Assembly (NCBI GenBank): GCA_016869595.1
Contig: VGDT01000004.1
Span: 1 to 64,000 of the forward strand
Origin: Alphaproteobacteria bacterium
Lineage (GTDB): Bacteria; Pseudomonadota; Alphaproteobacteria; Rhizobiales; Beijerinckiaceae
Length of the DNA: 64,000 nt
Direction: 5' to 3'
The notes under the pieces: model-generated
What the model saw: only the letters and a program-made list of their open reading frames with translations
Database searches by the model: none
Told to the model about the DNA's origin: nothing
Part shown: positions 17,924 to 26,615 of the stretch, one piece after another
How the letters are laid out: each line of letters starts with the position of its first letter
How positions within the stretch are numbered: position 1 is the first letter of the stretch
Made by a program: the position numbers and the translations under genes

Positions 17924-18114
17924 ATCCCTGGTCGTGCCTCCGCGTTTATGTTGTGTTGCAGCAGCGTTTCTGCGATTGCGCTATGATCTTCGCCGCTTCA
18001 CAGCGGCGGATGAAAAGACGCCGGCGAGTTTCGCCGGCTTTCAACCGGGTCTTAACGGCGGTCGGCGACAAAACCAATACGCCCCTTTAGCGGACGCATT
18101 CGACTTCCTAGCAG

Positions 18115-18738
18115 ATGACGGGCCAAAGACAAGCGAGCGAACAGTCCAGCATGTCGCGAATAAATGCAGAATTTGCGCCAATTTCGGCAGCTTTCTCCGG
18201 CGCGCCGGAATGTTTCCAGAAGCGTCCGCGCGGTCTCCTCGCTGCGCTCGCCCCGGCTCTCTTGTCCGTGTTTTTTTGCGCAATGCACGCGCACGCTCAG
18301 GAGCCTCAAAAAGGTCCCGTGAGCGGTCTGCCCTTGCCTCGCTACGTGAGCCTCAAATCCGATCGCGTGAATGTGCGCGAGGGCCCGAGCAAGGAGCATC
18401 CGACCCTGTGGATTTACGAACGCGCCGCGCTCCCCGTCGAGATCACCGCCGAATTCGAAACCTGGCGCAAGATCCGCGATTCCGAAGGCGCCGAGGGCTG
18501 GGTGCTGCATTCGCTGCTTTCGGGAAGGCGCACCGCGCTGGTCGCGCCCTGGAAAAAGGAGCCGCAGCTGCTTGTCGCCGAGGATCATTCGACGCCTGTG
18601 GCGAAGCTCGGCCCCGGCGTCATCGGAAATTTGCGCGGCTGCGACGGCAAATGGTGCCGTATCGCCGGCAAGGGTTTCGACGGCTACATGCAGCAAGAAA
18701 ATCTCTGGGGCGTCTATCCGGGAGAAAAATTCGATTAG
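18115..18738 (+). CDS. Exported SH3-like domain protein
   Basis: A 207-residue protein. A long n-region is followed by a signal sequence (LLAALAPALLSVFFCAMHAHA, about residues 41-61). Then come two bacterial SH3-like modules: VSLKSDRVNVREGPSKEHPT with WRKIRDSEGAEGWVLHSLLS, and a second with GCDGKWCRIAGKGFDGYMQQ. This fits the SH3_4/YgiM-like family of periplasmic cell-wall or surface-binding proteins. The start may be the ATG at 18151, twelve codons in. Its stop overlaps the convergent receiver gene by four bases. Confidence 0.8.
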   Translation: MTGQRQASEQSSMSRINAEFAPISAAFSGAPECFQKRPRGLLAALAPALLSVFFCAMHAHAQEPQKGPVSGLPLPRYVSLKSDRVNVREGPSKEHPTLWIYERAALPVEITAEFETWRKIRDSEGAEGWVLHSLLSGRRTALVAPWKKEPQLLVAEDHSTPVAKLGPGVIGNLRGCDGKWCRIAGKGFDGYMQQENLWGVYPGEKFD

Positions 18739-19112
18739 TCAGGCGAGGGGGTCGCCGGCAGACGGCTTTTGAGCATTTCCAGCGCAGTTGAAATGGAGCC
18801 CCGACTGAAAGGCTTCGCAACGACCGGCGCATCGGCGTGCGCCTCGAGCACGCCCTGCTCGCCATAGCCGGTAACGAAGGCGAAGGGTTTGCGCCGGCGC
18901 TCGAGGACGCCAGGCAGAACATGCGCCTTCTGGCCATTGAGGTTGATGTCGAGAAAGGCGAGGTCGAAGTCTTCGTTCGTCGCCTTTTGCAACGCGTCTT
19001 GGATATTGCCCGCAACGCCAACGACCTGTGCGCCAAGCTCTTCGAGAAACATCTCGAGCGCCATGGCGATGACGGCCTCGTCTTCGACAATCAAAACGCG
19101 CGGCGTGGTCAT
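18735..19112 (-). CDS. Single-domain response regulator
   Basis: A 125-residue stand-alone receiver domain. The acidic pair is EDE (residues 10-12), the phosphorylated Asp is D55 in LAFLDINLNG, and the conserved Thr/Lys positions are FVTGYGE and VVAKPFSRG. There is no output domain. Its ATG overlaps the stop of the upstream HWE kinase by four bases, so it is that kinase's likely target. The substitution pattern (LDINLNG) is typical of receivers served by HWE/HisKA_2 kinases. Confidence 0.88.
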   Translation of the reverse strand: MTTPRVLIVEDEAVIAMALEMFLEELGAQVVGVAGNIQDALQKATNEDFDLAFLDINLNGQKAHVLPGVLERRRKPFAFVTGYGEQGVLEAHADAPVVAKPFSRGSISTALEMLKSRLPATPSPD

Positions 19113-20095
19113 TTGAGCACTTCCACGGAGAGAGGAATGTTCATCGTGCAGCGCAGTCCTTCAGGAGGAAATTCGACCACAACCTGAGCGCCAACGTCGG
19201 ACGCCAGCGTTTTCTCTATCAGTCGCAGGCCAAATCCTTTCTTCGGCGGCGGCGACACTGAGGGCCCGCCATGCTCTCGCCAGACAAGATGGAGCATAGG
19301 CGTTCGCCGCTGGGACTCGACGCTCCAATCGACCGCGACGCGCCCGCCCGGCGTCGACAGTGATCCATGCATAACGGCGTTGGCGCATAATTCGTGCAGA
19401 GTCATCGCCAGAGCCGAGGCGATGCGCGGGCATATGCCGACCGGCGGCCCCGAAACGTCAAAGCTTTCCCGGCCCACCGGCGCGATCGCGGTGCGCACGA
19501 GTTCGCCGACCTGCGCCTTCGTCCAATTTTCGCGGGTCAGAACATCGTGCACGGCGGCAAGCGCCAGCAGGCGATTCTCAAACAGTTCCGCAGAATTTGG
19601 CTTTAGGTCGCGCAGCGAATGCATGGCGAGCGAGTGAACGGTGGCGAGCGTGTTCTTGACGCGATGATTGAGCTCATTGACTAAAAGCTGCAGGCGTTCG
19701 CGGTCGCGTTCCTGTTCGGTCACGTCGGTGTTCGTGCCGAACCAGCCGACGATGGCGCCGTTTTCGCGCAACGGTTCGACGCGCGTCAGAAAGGGTCGAT
19801 AGAGTCCGTCCGCGCCCTTGAGCGGAAAGATCATCTGAAAGAATTCGCCATGCTGAAGCGCATAGGTCCAGCGTTCCAGCATTTTGGGCAGCACATCCGG
19901 ATGATGGACGGATTGCCAGCCCCACCCCGCCATCTCCTCGGGCGTCGTGCCGGTATATTGATACCAACGATCATTGTACCAAAAAATCCAGCCGTCCGGA
20001 CGCGCCATCCATGCAAGGTTAGGCATCGAGTTGGCGAGCGCCTTAAATTGCGCGTGGGTGATCTCCGATTCTCGTGCAGCCGCCAGTTGCGACAT
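19109..20095 (-). CDS. PAS-HWE family sensor histidine kinase, soluble
   Basis: A 328-residue kinase without membrane segments. A PAS domain with PAC (about residues 10-128; NLAWMARPDGWIFWYNDRWY, GWFGTNTDVTEQERDRERL) precedes the phosphoacceptor box ELNHRVKNTLATVHSLA (H144). The HWE catalytic domain follows, with LHELCANAVMHGSLS and GFGLRLIE. It senses a cytoplasmic signal of unknown nature. A Met nine codons upstream (20122) is possible; I start at MSQLAAARES. It overlaps its receiver partner. Confidence 0.88.
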   Translation of the reverse strand: MSQLAAARESEITHAQFKALANSMPNLAWMARPDGWIFWYNDRWYQYTGTTPEEMAGWGWQSVHHPDVLPKMLERWTYALQHGEFFQMIFPLKGADGLYRPFLTRVEPLRENGAIVGWFGTNTDVTEQERDRERLQLLVNELNHRVKNTLATVHSLAMHSLRDLKPNSAELFENRLLALAAVHDVLTRENWTKAQVGELVRTAIAPVGRESFDVSGPPVGICPRIASALAMTLHELCANAVMHGSLSTPGGRVAVDWSVESQRRTPMLHLVWREHGGPSVSPPPKKGFGLRLIEKTLASDVGAQVVVEFPPEGLRCTMNIPLSVEVLK

Positions 20096-20196
20096 TGCTC
20101 CCCGCCCGAAATATGCCCTCAAAGAGTCGTCGGCATGCCCCTCGGCAAGCCGAGCTCTCTGGAAACTATCTTCTCGTTTTAAGATATAGGGCGAAC

Positions 20197-20643
20197 TTAG
20201 GCGCGGCGTAGACGCACGACGACATCGACCCGCGCGACGCGCAAACCCTCAGGCGGCTGAGGAAGATCGGAGACCGAGATATTCGCGCCGGCGATGTCGT
20301 AAAGCTCGCCATCGTCTTCGAGCAGAAAATGATGGTGGTCGTCGGTGTTGGTATCGAAATACACCCGCGTTCCGTCGACGGCGATCTCCCGCAGCAGTCC
20401 CGCTTGGGTGAACTGGTGGAGCGTATTGTATACAGTCGCGAGCGACACCGAGAGATCGGCCGCCAGCGCCTCTTCATAAAGACGCTCCGCCGTCACGTGG
20501 CGATCGCCGCCCTGCCCGAACAGCAACTCGCCCAGCGACAACCGCTGGCGAGTCGGCCGCAGCCCGGCGTCGGCCAGCAACTCGCCGACCGGCTTGCGCG
20601 GGGCGGCGTTTTTAGGAACGGCTGGGGTTTGGTCGGCGTCCAT
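20197..20643 (-). CDS. irr: Iron response regulator Irr (Fur family)
   Basis: A 148-residue Fur-family repressor. Features are GLRPTRQRLSLGELLF in the DNA-binding domain, SLATVYNTLHQFTQAGLLRE (recognition helix region, about residues 67-86) and DDHHHFLLEDDGEL with the triple-His motif (103-105) that in Irr binds haem. It lacks the Cys pairs of PerR/Zur. Irr is the rhizobial global regulator of iron and haem metabolism, and its place next to fabA-fabB-fabI is conserved in Hyphomicrobiales, which supports the name. Confidence 0.9.
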   Translation of the reverse strand: MDADQTPAVPKNAAPRKPVGELLADAGLRPTRQRLSLGELLFGQGGDRHVTAERLYEEALAADLSVSLATVYNTLHQFTQAGLLREIAVDGTRVYFDTNTDDHHHFLLEDDGELYDIAGANISVSDLPQPPEGLRVARVDVVVRLRRA

Positions 20644-20888
20644 CTCGGCTCGCGGCTTTTCTACTCGCGGTTTCCACTTGGCATCATAGGGAAAATGGCG
20701 GGAAATTCAACGTCGCTCGGCCATTCGAAGCCAGTTCGCCGCGGCGCTTTCGGCCTGGACGAGCCTATGTTACGGATCGCTTCGCCTAGGAGCGGCGCCT
20801 CACGGCGCCAATAAGGATAAGGGCGCGCCTTTTTGCGGCGCTTAGAGAGGATGGGCCCGAAAGGCTCGAACGCGAGGAACAAGGAACA

Positions 20889-21407
20889 ATGGGCGAAAGG
20901 CGCTCCTCATTCGGTTATGAGGATTTACTGGCGTGCGGCGAGGAGAAGCTGTTCGGCCCCGGAAATGCGCAGCTGCCGCTGCCGCCGATGCTCATGTTCG
21001 ACCGTATCACTGAGATTTTCGAAGAAGGGGGCGAGCACGGCAAAGGCTATATGCGCGCCGAACTCGACATCAAGCCGAGCCTCTGGTTCTTCGACTGCCA
21101 TTTCAAAGGCAACCCGGTGATGCCGGGCTGCCTTGGGCTTGACGCTCTGTGGCAGATGGTCGGTTTCTATCTCGCCTGGCTCGACAATCCGGGGCGCGGC
21201 ATGGCGCTTGGCGTCGGCGAAGTAAAATTCAGCGGCCAGGTGCGGCCGCATACGAAGCTCGTCACCTATGGCGTCGACTTCACGCGCCTGCGTACCGGCA
21301 AGCTCGTGATCGGGTTGGCCGACGGCTGGGTGGCGGCGGATGGCGAGCGTATTTACGAGGCCAAGGACCTCAAGGTCTGCCTCGCCAACGAGGCGAAGGC
21401 CGCCTGA
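20889..21407 (+). CDS. fabA: 3-hydroxydecanoyl-ACP dehydratase/isomerase
   Basis: A 172-residue cytoplasmic enzyme that dehydrates and isomerises 3-hydroxydecanoyl-ACP to the cis-3-decenoyl form, the branch point for unsaturated fatty acids. The catalytic His is in [20 protein letters not shown] (about residues 70-88). A conserved active-site Asp lies in CLGLDALWQ. It opens a three-gene fab cluster 54 bases upstream of fabB and is divergent from irr. Confidence 0.96.
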   Translation: MGERRSSFGYEDLLACGEEKLFGPGNAQLPLPPMLMFDRITEIFEEGGEHGKGYMRAELDIKPSLWFFDCHFKGNPVMPGCLGLDALWQMVGFYLAWLDNPGRGMALGVGEVKFSGQVRPHTKLVTYGVDFTRLRTGKLVIGLADGWVAADGERIYEAKDLKVCLANEAKAA

Positions 21408-21461
21408 ACGGATAAGCGAGAACGCGCGGCAGACGCTGCGAAGGCGTCAAGGGAGAGCGAG

Positions 21462-22685
21462 ATGAGACGAGTCGTCGTCACCGGCATGGGCATCGTGTCG
21501 TCGATCGGCAACACCACGCAGGAGGTGGTCGCTTCGCTGCGCGAGGCGAAATCCGGCATCGTGCGCGCGGATAAATACGCCGAACTCGGCTTCCGTTCGC
21601 AGGTGCACGGCATGCCGACGCTCGATGCGAGCGAAGTCGTCGATCGCCGCGCCATGCGGTTTCACGCGGCGGGAACCGCCTGGAACCACGTCGCCATGGA
21701 TCAAGCGATCGCCGACGCCGGGCTCACGGAATCGGAAATATCGAACGAGCGCACCGGCATCATCATGGGGTCCGGCGGGCCCTCGACGCACACTCTTGTG
21801 GAAGCGGCCGACATCACCCGCACGAAGGGACCCAAGCGCGTCGGTCCCTTCGCCGTGCCGAAATGCATGTCCTCGACGGCTTCAGCGACGCTGGCCGTCT
21901 GGTTCAAGATCAAAGGCGCCAACTATTCGATCTCGTCCGCCTGCGCCACGTCCAATCATTGCATCGGCAACGCCTATGAGCTGATCCAATACGGCAAGCA
22001 GGACATGATGTTCGCGGGCGGCTGCGAGGAACTGGAGTGGGAGCTCTCGGTGCTCTTCGACGCCATGGGCGCGATGTCCTCCTCCTACAATGATCGACCG
22101 GCCACGGCTTCTCGCGCCTATGACAAGAACCGGGACGGATTCGTCATCGCCGGCGGCGCCGGCGTGCTGGTGCTGGAAGAGTTCGAACACGCCAAAGCGC
22201 GCGGCGCGAAAATCTATGCCGAGGTCGCTGGCTACGGCGCGACGTCGGACGGCTATGACATGGTGGCGCCTTCCGGCGAAGGCGCCGTACGCTGCATGAA
22301 GCAAGCGCTCGCGACGGTGAAATGCCCGATCGACTACATCAATCCACACGCCACCTCGACTCCGGTCGGCGACGTGAAGGAGATCGAGGCGCTGCGCGAA
22401 GTGTTTGGCGTCGGCGACAAATGTCCGCCGATCGCCGCGACCAAATCTCTGACCGGCCATTCGCTCGGCGCGACGGGCGTGCAGGAGGCGATCTATTCGC
22501 TGTTAATGATGCAGAACGGCTTCATCTGCGAAAGCGCTAATATTGAGGAGCTCGACCCCGATTTCGCCGACATGCCGATCCTGCGCGAGCGGCGCGACAA
22601 TGTGAAGCTCGGCGCGGCGCTGTCCAACTCCTTCGGCTTTGGCGGCACCAATGCGACATTGGTGTTCAAGCATCCGGACGCTTGA
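21462..22685 (+). CDS. fabB: 3-oxoacyl-ACP synthase I
   Basis: A 407-residue ketoacyl-ACP synthase. The active-site Cys is in [16 protein letters not shown] (about residue 163), and the two His are in [11 protein letters not shown] (about 298) and [12 protein letters not shown] (about 333). Pairing with fabA and length identify FabB rather than FabF; it elongates the unsaturated intermediate from FabA. The 54-base gap from fabA suggests a shared transcript. Confidence 0.96.
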   Translation: MRRVVVTGMGIVSSIGNTTQEVVASLREAKSGIVRADKYAELGFRSQVHGMPTLDASEVVDRRAMRFHAAGTAWNHVAMDQAIADAGLTESEISNERTGIIMGSGGPSTHTLVEAADITRTKGPKRVGPFAVPKCMSSTASATLAVWFKIKGANYSISSACATSNHCIGNAYELIQYGKQDMMFAGGCEELEWELSVLFDAMGAMSSSYNDRPATASRAYDKNRDGFVIAGGAGVLVLEEFEHAKARGAKIYAEVAGYGATSDGYDMVAPSGEGAVRCMKQALATVKCPIDYINPHATSTPVGDVKEIEALREVFGVGDKCPPIAATKSLTGHSLGATGVQEAIYSLLMMQNGFICESANIEELDPDFADMPILRERRDNVKLGAALSNSFGFGGTNATLVFKHPDA

Positions 22686-22703
22686 CGTCCCGTCCAATCC
22701 GCA

Positions 22704-22896
22704 CGTCATGGCCGGGCTTGTCCCGGCCATCCACGTCGATCACCGACGAAGAGCACAATCCCTTTTGAATCTTACGCCTATTCTCGACAGCGTTGGACCT
22801 GCGCAATGAGCGCCGAAGAGTTGGCGCTAAGCCGCTTGCTCGGCATGATTGCGCAATCGCTTCGCGTGGATGGCCGGGTCAAGCCCGGCCATGACG
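22704..22896. repeat. Paired REP-like element (CATGGCCGGGC type) in the fabB-fabI gap
   Basis: CGTCATGGCCGGGCTTGTCC-type palindrome at 22704-22735 and its reverse complement at 22865-22896, each a hairpin of GGCCGGG and CCCGGCC. The 130 bases between hold no gene. This fills most of the 300-base fabB-fabI interval and could separate fabI expression from fabAB. Confidence 0.75.
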
Positions 22897-22989
22897 GTCG
22901 TAGCGCCCCGCGTGCTTTCTCTGCTTGTCTGTTTCTTCGCCAGGGCTTAGGCCCATCCTTTCCATCTCACCGACGATGACAATCACAAG

Positions 22990-23799
22990 ATGACAGTTTC
23001 AACCGGTCTCATGCAAGGTAAGCGCGGGCTCATCATGGGCGTCGCCAATGATCATTCGATCGCCTATGGCATCGCGCGCGTTCTTGCGCGCCACGGCGCG
23101 ACGCTCGCATTCACCTATCAGGGCGAAGCGCTCGGCAAACGCGTCAAGCCGCTCGCGCAGGAACTCGGATCGAACCTTGTTCTGCCTTGCGACGTCGAAG
23201 ACATTTCCACCGTGGACCAGGTTTTCGCCCGCCTTGAATATGACTGGGGCGACATGGATTTTCTCGTCCATTCCATCGCCTATTCCGACAAGGACGAATT
23301 GAAGGGACTTTACGCCGACACCTCGCGCGAGAATTTCATTCGCACGCTCGTCATTTCCTGTTTCTCTTTCACCGAAGCCGCGCGCCGGGCGGCGGCTCTT
23401 ATGAAGAATGGCGGGTCGCTGCTGACGGTGAGTTTCGGCGGCGGCACGCATGTCATGCCGAATTACAATGTCATGGGGGTCGCCAAGGCGGCGCTCGATT
23501 CATCAGTCCGCTATCTCGCCGCCGACTTCGGCGATCGCGGCATTCGCGTCAATGCGCTGTCGCCTGGCCCGGTGCGGACCATGGCGGGCGCCGGCATCAC
23601 CGGCGCGCGCGCGATGGGCGCGTTTCAGAAGAAGCATTGTCCATTGCGCCGGATGATCACGCTTGATGAAATCGGCGGTTCGGCGCTTTATTTTCTATCG
23701 GAGCTTTCGGGGGGCGTTACAGGCGAAGTCCATCTCGTCGACGCGGGCTACAACATCATGTTGCAGCCTCGTCCCGAGGATTTGAACGGCGAGGAGTGA
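22990..23799 (+). CDS. fabI: Enoyl-ACP reductase (NADH)
   Basis: A 269-residue short-chain dehydrogenase of the FabI type. It carries GKRGLIMGVANDHSIAYGIA (cofactor-binding, about residues 10-29), catalytic residues Y-x6-K in NYNVMGVAKAAL (about 158-169), and the substrate loop PVRTMAGAGITGAR. It reduces the trans-2-enoyl-ACP in the last elongation step and is the triclosan/isoniazid-type target. It is the third gene of the irr-linked fab cluster and is followed after four bases by a cytochrome c gene. Confidence 0.96.
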   Translation: MTVSTGLMQGKRGLIMGVANDHSIAYGIARVLARHGATLAFTYQGEALGKRVKPLAQELGSNLVLPCDVEDISTVDQVFARLEYDWGDMDFLVHSIAYSDKDELKGLYADTSRENFIRTLVISCFSFTEAARRAAALMKNGGSLLTVSFGGGTHVMPNYNVMGVAKAALDSSVRYLAADFGDRGIRVNALSPGPVRTMAGAGITGARAMGAFQKKHCPLRRMITLDEIGGSALYFLSELSGGVTGEVHLVDAGYNIMLQPRPEDLNGEE

Positions 23800-23803
23800 C
23801 GAA

Positions 23804-24118
23804 ATGAGGATAGCGCTCTCTTTAGCCTTGATCCTCCTTGCTGCGCCAGCGAGCGCCGCGGGCGCAGATCCGGCGACCGGCGCGCATATCGCCAAAACCG
23901 AATGCGCCACCTGTCATGCAGTCGACCCCGCCGCCGAGGCGAAGAGTCCCGATCCCAAGGCCCCTCGTTTCGTCGACGTCGCTAGAATGCCGTCGACAAC
24001 CGAACTGTCGCTTAAAGTGTTCCTGCGCTCATCGCACAAGAACATGCCGAATTTCATTCTTTCGCGCGAAGAGATCGACTCGCTTGCGAGCTATATTTTG
24101 GAGCTTGGCGGCAAGTAG
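23804..24118 (+). CDS. Small periplasmic c-type cytochrome
   Basis: A 104-residue protein. A signal peptide (MRIALSLALILLAAPASAAG) is followed by one haem-binding site ECATCHAV (about residue 33) and a probable axial Met in HKNMPNFILS (about 82), then SLASYILELGGK. It is a class I monohaem cytochrome. The gene starts four bases after fabI, so it probably shares the transcript, although no functional tie to fatty acid synthesis is known. A similar cytochrome is encoded at 62.6-63.0 kb. Confidence 0.9.
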   Translation: MRIALSLALILLAAPASAAGADPATGAHIAKTECATCHAVDPAAEAKSPDPKAPRFVDVARMPSTTELSLKVFLRSSHKNMPNFILSREEIDSLASYILELGGK

Positions 24119-24131
24119 CGCGCCCTCCTCG

Positions 24132-24278
24132 TTAACCTTTTGCCCCCGCCGCCTCGCAGGCAGCTAGATCGCGCGCCTCGAGGGTCAAGTTTCCAGCCTC
24201 GGGCGGCGCTTGGGGCTTGACGTTGACAGCCTGGGCGCCAAGCTCATAGGCAGCGCGAACGTCTCCGTTCGACTCCAG
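24132..24278 (-). pseudogene. Possible C-terminal gene remnant
   Basis: A 48-codon open stretch between an in-frame TGA (24279-24281) and TAA (24132-24134), with no ATG, GTG or TTG start. It reads ...ELGAQAVNVKPQAPPEAGN...LAACEAAGAKG, with amino-acid use like a real protein end. I do not recognise the family. It could equally be chance reading of GC-rich spacer. The rest of the 24119-24419 interval shows nothing. Confidence 0.25.
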
Positions 24279-24419
24279 TCATCGCCCTGACATGATTGAG
24301 GGATTGAACCGGATGAGGCGTCAGGCAAGAAAGCGAGACGAACGTCAGGCATGATGACGATCGAGAGGATGATCCATTGAACGCTCCAAGAACCGGGCGG
24401 CGGCTGGCGCGGGGAAAGC

Positions 24420-25487
24420 GTGACGCGACAGGATAACGATCTGGTGCAAGCCTCCACGCCGGGCCTGCCTGTCGTAAGGCCACGAGAAAACTTTTTTGAC
24501 TCGCTGCGGAAACGGCTGCCGAAAGGCGCTCTGAGCGCGCTGGGCCTTGCGGCGAGTCTCGCCGTCTTTGCGCTCGCCGCATATGTTCTCGGAAAAACGC
24601 TATCGAGCCTCAGCTACAGCGATCTGCTGAACGCCTTTCGTGCGACAAGCGCGACACAGATTCTCGCGGCATTAGCGCTTTCCGCGCTCTCTTATCTCTT
24701 CCTGACGGGCTATGACGTCGTCGCTCTGCGTCACATGCAAGCGCACGCGCCCTATAGGATTTCCGCGCTTGCATCCTTCGCGAGCTACGCCATTTCATTC
24801 AACCTCGGATTTCCAGTCATCACCAGCGCGGCGGTCCGCTATTGGATATATTCGCGCGTTGCGCTGAGCGCGCTTCAGGTCGCCAACATCACCGTCTTCG
24901 CCGGCGTCACCTTCTGGCTCGGCATGACGTTGATGATGGGCGTGGGCTTCATTTATGGCGCGGATGCGCTCGCTACGCTGGACGGGGCGCCAGCCATCCT
25001 TCACATCATTCCGGGCGTGCTCATACTGGGCGGCGTTCTCTTCTATTTTGGCTGGGTGACGATAGAGCGCCGCAGCATTAAGCTTCGCGGCCACGCTCTT
25101 GACCTGCCTGGCTTCGTCCCGACTGTGGCGCAGTTCGCGCTCGGCGTCGCCGATCTGTGCTGCGCCTCGGGCGCTCTCTATGTGCTGCTTCCCGAAGGCG
25201 TTCCGCTGGACTTTGTCCCCTTCGTCGCGGTTTACATTGTCGCCTGCATTCTCGGCGTCATCAGCCATGCGCCGGGCGGCATCGGCGTCTTTGAAGCGAC
25301 CATGCTACACGCCATTCCAGCGGCTTCGCATGAAAGCGTCCTGGCGTCGCTGCTTCTGTTTCGGATGATTTACTACTTTATACCGTTCATTGTCGCGCTT
25401 GCGCTTCTTGGCGCTGATGAAGGCGCGCGCCGCTGGACGAGTTTGCGTGAGGCTATCGCGCGTATTGTGGAGGAGCGCTCGAATTGA
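24420..25487 (+). CDS. Lysylphosphatidylglycerol synthase TM-region (YbhN/UPF0104) membrane protein
   Basis: A 355-residue integral membrane protein with about eight hydrophobic helices, matching the membrane half of MprF and the YbhN family. The family motifs SFASYAISFNLGFPVITSAA (about residues 120-139) and GVISHAPGGIGVFEATML (about 278-295) are clear. There is no cytoplasmic synthase domain, so lipid aminoacylation is unlikely; lipid translocation is the family's supposed role. The GTG start has GGGGAAAG upstream. Its stop codon overlaps the extended phoR frame (TTGA), pointing to co-expression with the phosphate sensor. Confidence 0.82.
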   Translation: MTRQDNDLVQASTPGLPVVRPRENFFDSLRKRLPKGALSALGLAASLAVFALAAYVLGKTLSSLSYSDLLNAFRATSATQILAALALSALSYLFLTGYDVVALRHMQAHAPYRISALASFASYAISFNLGFPVITSAAVRYWIYSRVALSALQVANITVFAGVTFWLGMTLMMGVGFIYGADALATLDGAPAILHIIPGVLILGGVLFYFGWVTIERRSIKLRGHALDLPGFVPTVAQFALGVADLCCASGALYVLLPEGVPLDFVPFVAVYIVACILGVISHAPGGIGVFEATMLHAIPAASHESVLASLLLFRMIYYFIPFIVALALLGADEGARRWTSLREAIARIVEERSN

Positions 25488-25507
25488 ACGGCGCCGGGCC
25501 AGTCGCC

Positions 25508-26581
25508 ATGACTCTGTCGGTTCAGCAACGCAAGTGGCGCAATCAGGCGATGGATCTGCTGTCGCCTGTGATCAATGCGCTCCCCGAGCCAATTTTCGTC
25601 ATCGACTCGGAAACGCACGTCGTCGCCGTTAACGCCGCCGCGCAAACTCTCTCGCCCGCCATTCGCCTGAACGAACCGCTTTCCCGCAGTCTTCGCTCGC
25701 CCGATATGCTCGACGCCGTCGCCCGCGTGCTCGCCGGCGGCGAGACTGAGAAAACCGTCTGGGTCGAGCGCCTGCCGGTGGAATGCTGGTTCGAAGCCCA
25801 TATCGCGCCGATGCAGATCGAGGGGTTCGAGCCCGCCGCAATGGTGAGCCTACGGGATCTCACCGAATCTCGGCGCGTCGAGCGCATGCGCGTCGACTTC
25901 GTTGCCAACGCCAGCCATGAATTGCGCACGCCCCTCGCGTCCCTTCTCGGTTTCGTCGAGACGTTGCAAGGACCGGCGCGCGAGGACGTCGAAACGCGCG
26001 ATAAATTCCTCGCCATCATGCGCGAGCAGGCGCAGCGGATGGCGCGCCTCGTCGACGATCTTCTGTCGCTCTCGCGCATCGAGCAGCATATGCATCTGCG
26101 GCCGGCGACGCCCGTCGACCTCACTCTCCTGGTCGCGCATATTGTCGACACGCTGTCGCAGATGGCCGAGGACAGGGGCGTCCCCATCAATCTTGATCTC
26201 CAGCCGAACGTCGTTGCGCCGGGCGATCGGGACGAGCTTGCGCGCGTCATAGAGAATCTCGTCGAGAACGCGTTGAAATATGGCTGCGCCGAGCATGGCG
26301 CCTGCAAGCCGATCGACATTTCGCTCGCCCGCAAGGGCGCGCTCGCTGTTCTATCGGTGCGCGACTATGGCCCCGGCGTCGCGCCGGAGCATATTCCGCG
26401 GCTCACAGAGCGCTTCTATCGTGTCGATGCGGGCAAGAGCCGCGCCAAAGGGGGCACCGGGCTCGGCCTCGCCATCGTCAAACATATCGTGCTGCGCCAT
26501 CGCGGCCGGCTGGTGATCGAGTCCGCGCTCGGCGAAGGCACGCTGTTTCGCGTCATCCTTCCGGGAACCGATGTTGGTTGA
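25508..26581 (+). CDS. phoR: Phosphate regulon sensor kinase PhoR, lacking membrane anchor
   Basis: A 357-residue histidine kinase. The order is a PAS-like domain (about residues 16-115; NALPEPIFVIDSETHVVAVN), the H-box FVANASHELRTPLASLLGF (H137), N-box ENLVENALKYG, G1 DYGPGVAPEHIPRL and G2 GGTGLGLAIVKHI. The fold and location upstream of pstS and phoB identify PhoR. Unusually there is no N-terminal transmembrane segment, even if translation begins at the TTG at 25484 (eight more residues). The preceding membrane protein may supply the anchor, which is inference. Confidence 0.85.
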   Translation: MTLSVQQRKWRNQAMDLLSPVINALPEPIFVIDSETHVVAVNAAAQTLSPAIRLNEPLSRSLRSPDMLDAVARVLAGGETEKTVWVERLPVECWFEAHIAPMQIEGFEPAAMVSLRDLTESRRVERMRVDFVANASHELRTPLASLLGFVETLQGPAREDVETRDKFLAIMREQAQRMARLVDDLLSLSRIEQHMHLRPATPVDLTLLVAHIVDTLSQMAEDRGVPINLDLQPNVVAPGDRDELARVIENLVENALKYGCAEHGACKPIDISLARKGALAVLSVRDYGPGVAPEHIPRLTERFYRVDAGKSRAKGGTGLGLAIVKHIVLRHRGRLVIESALGEGTLFRVILPGTDVG

Positions 26582-26615
26582 GGCGCTAAGTTTTTTAAAA
26601 ATATGTAATTTTATG

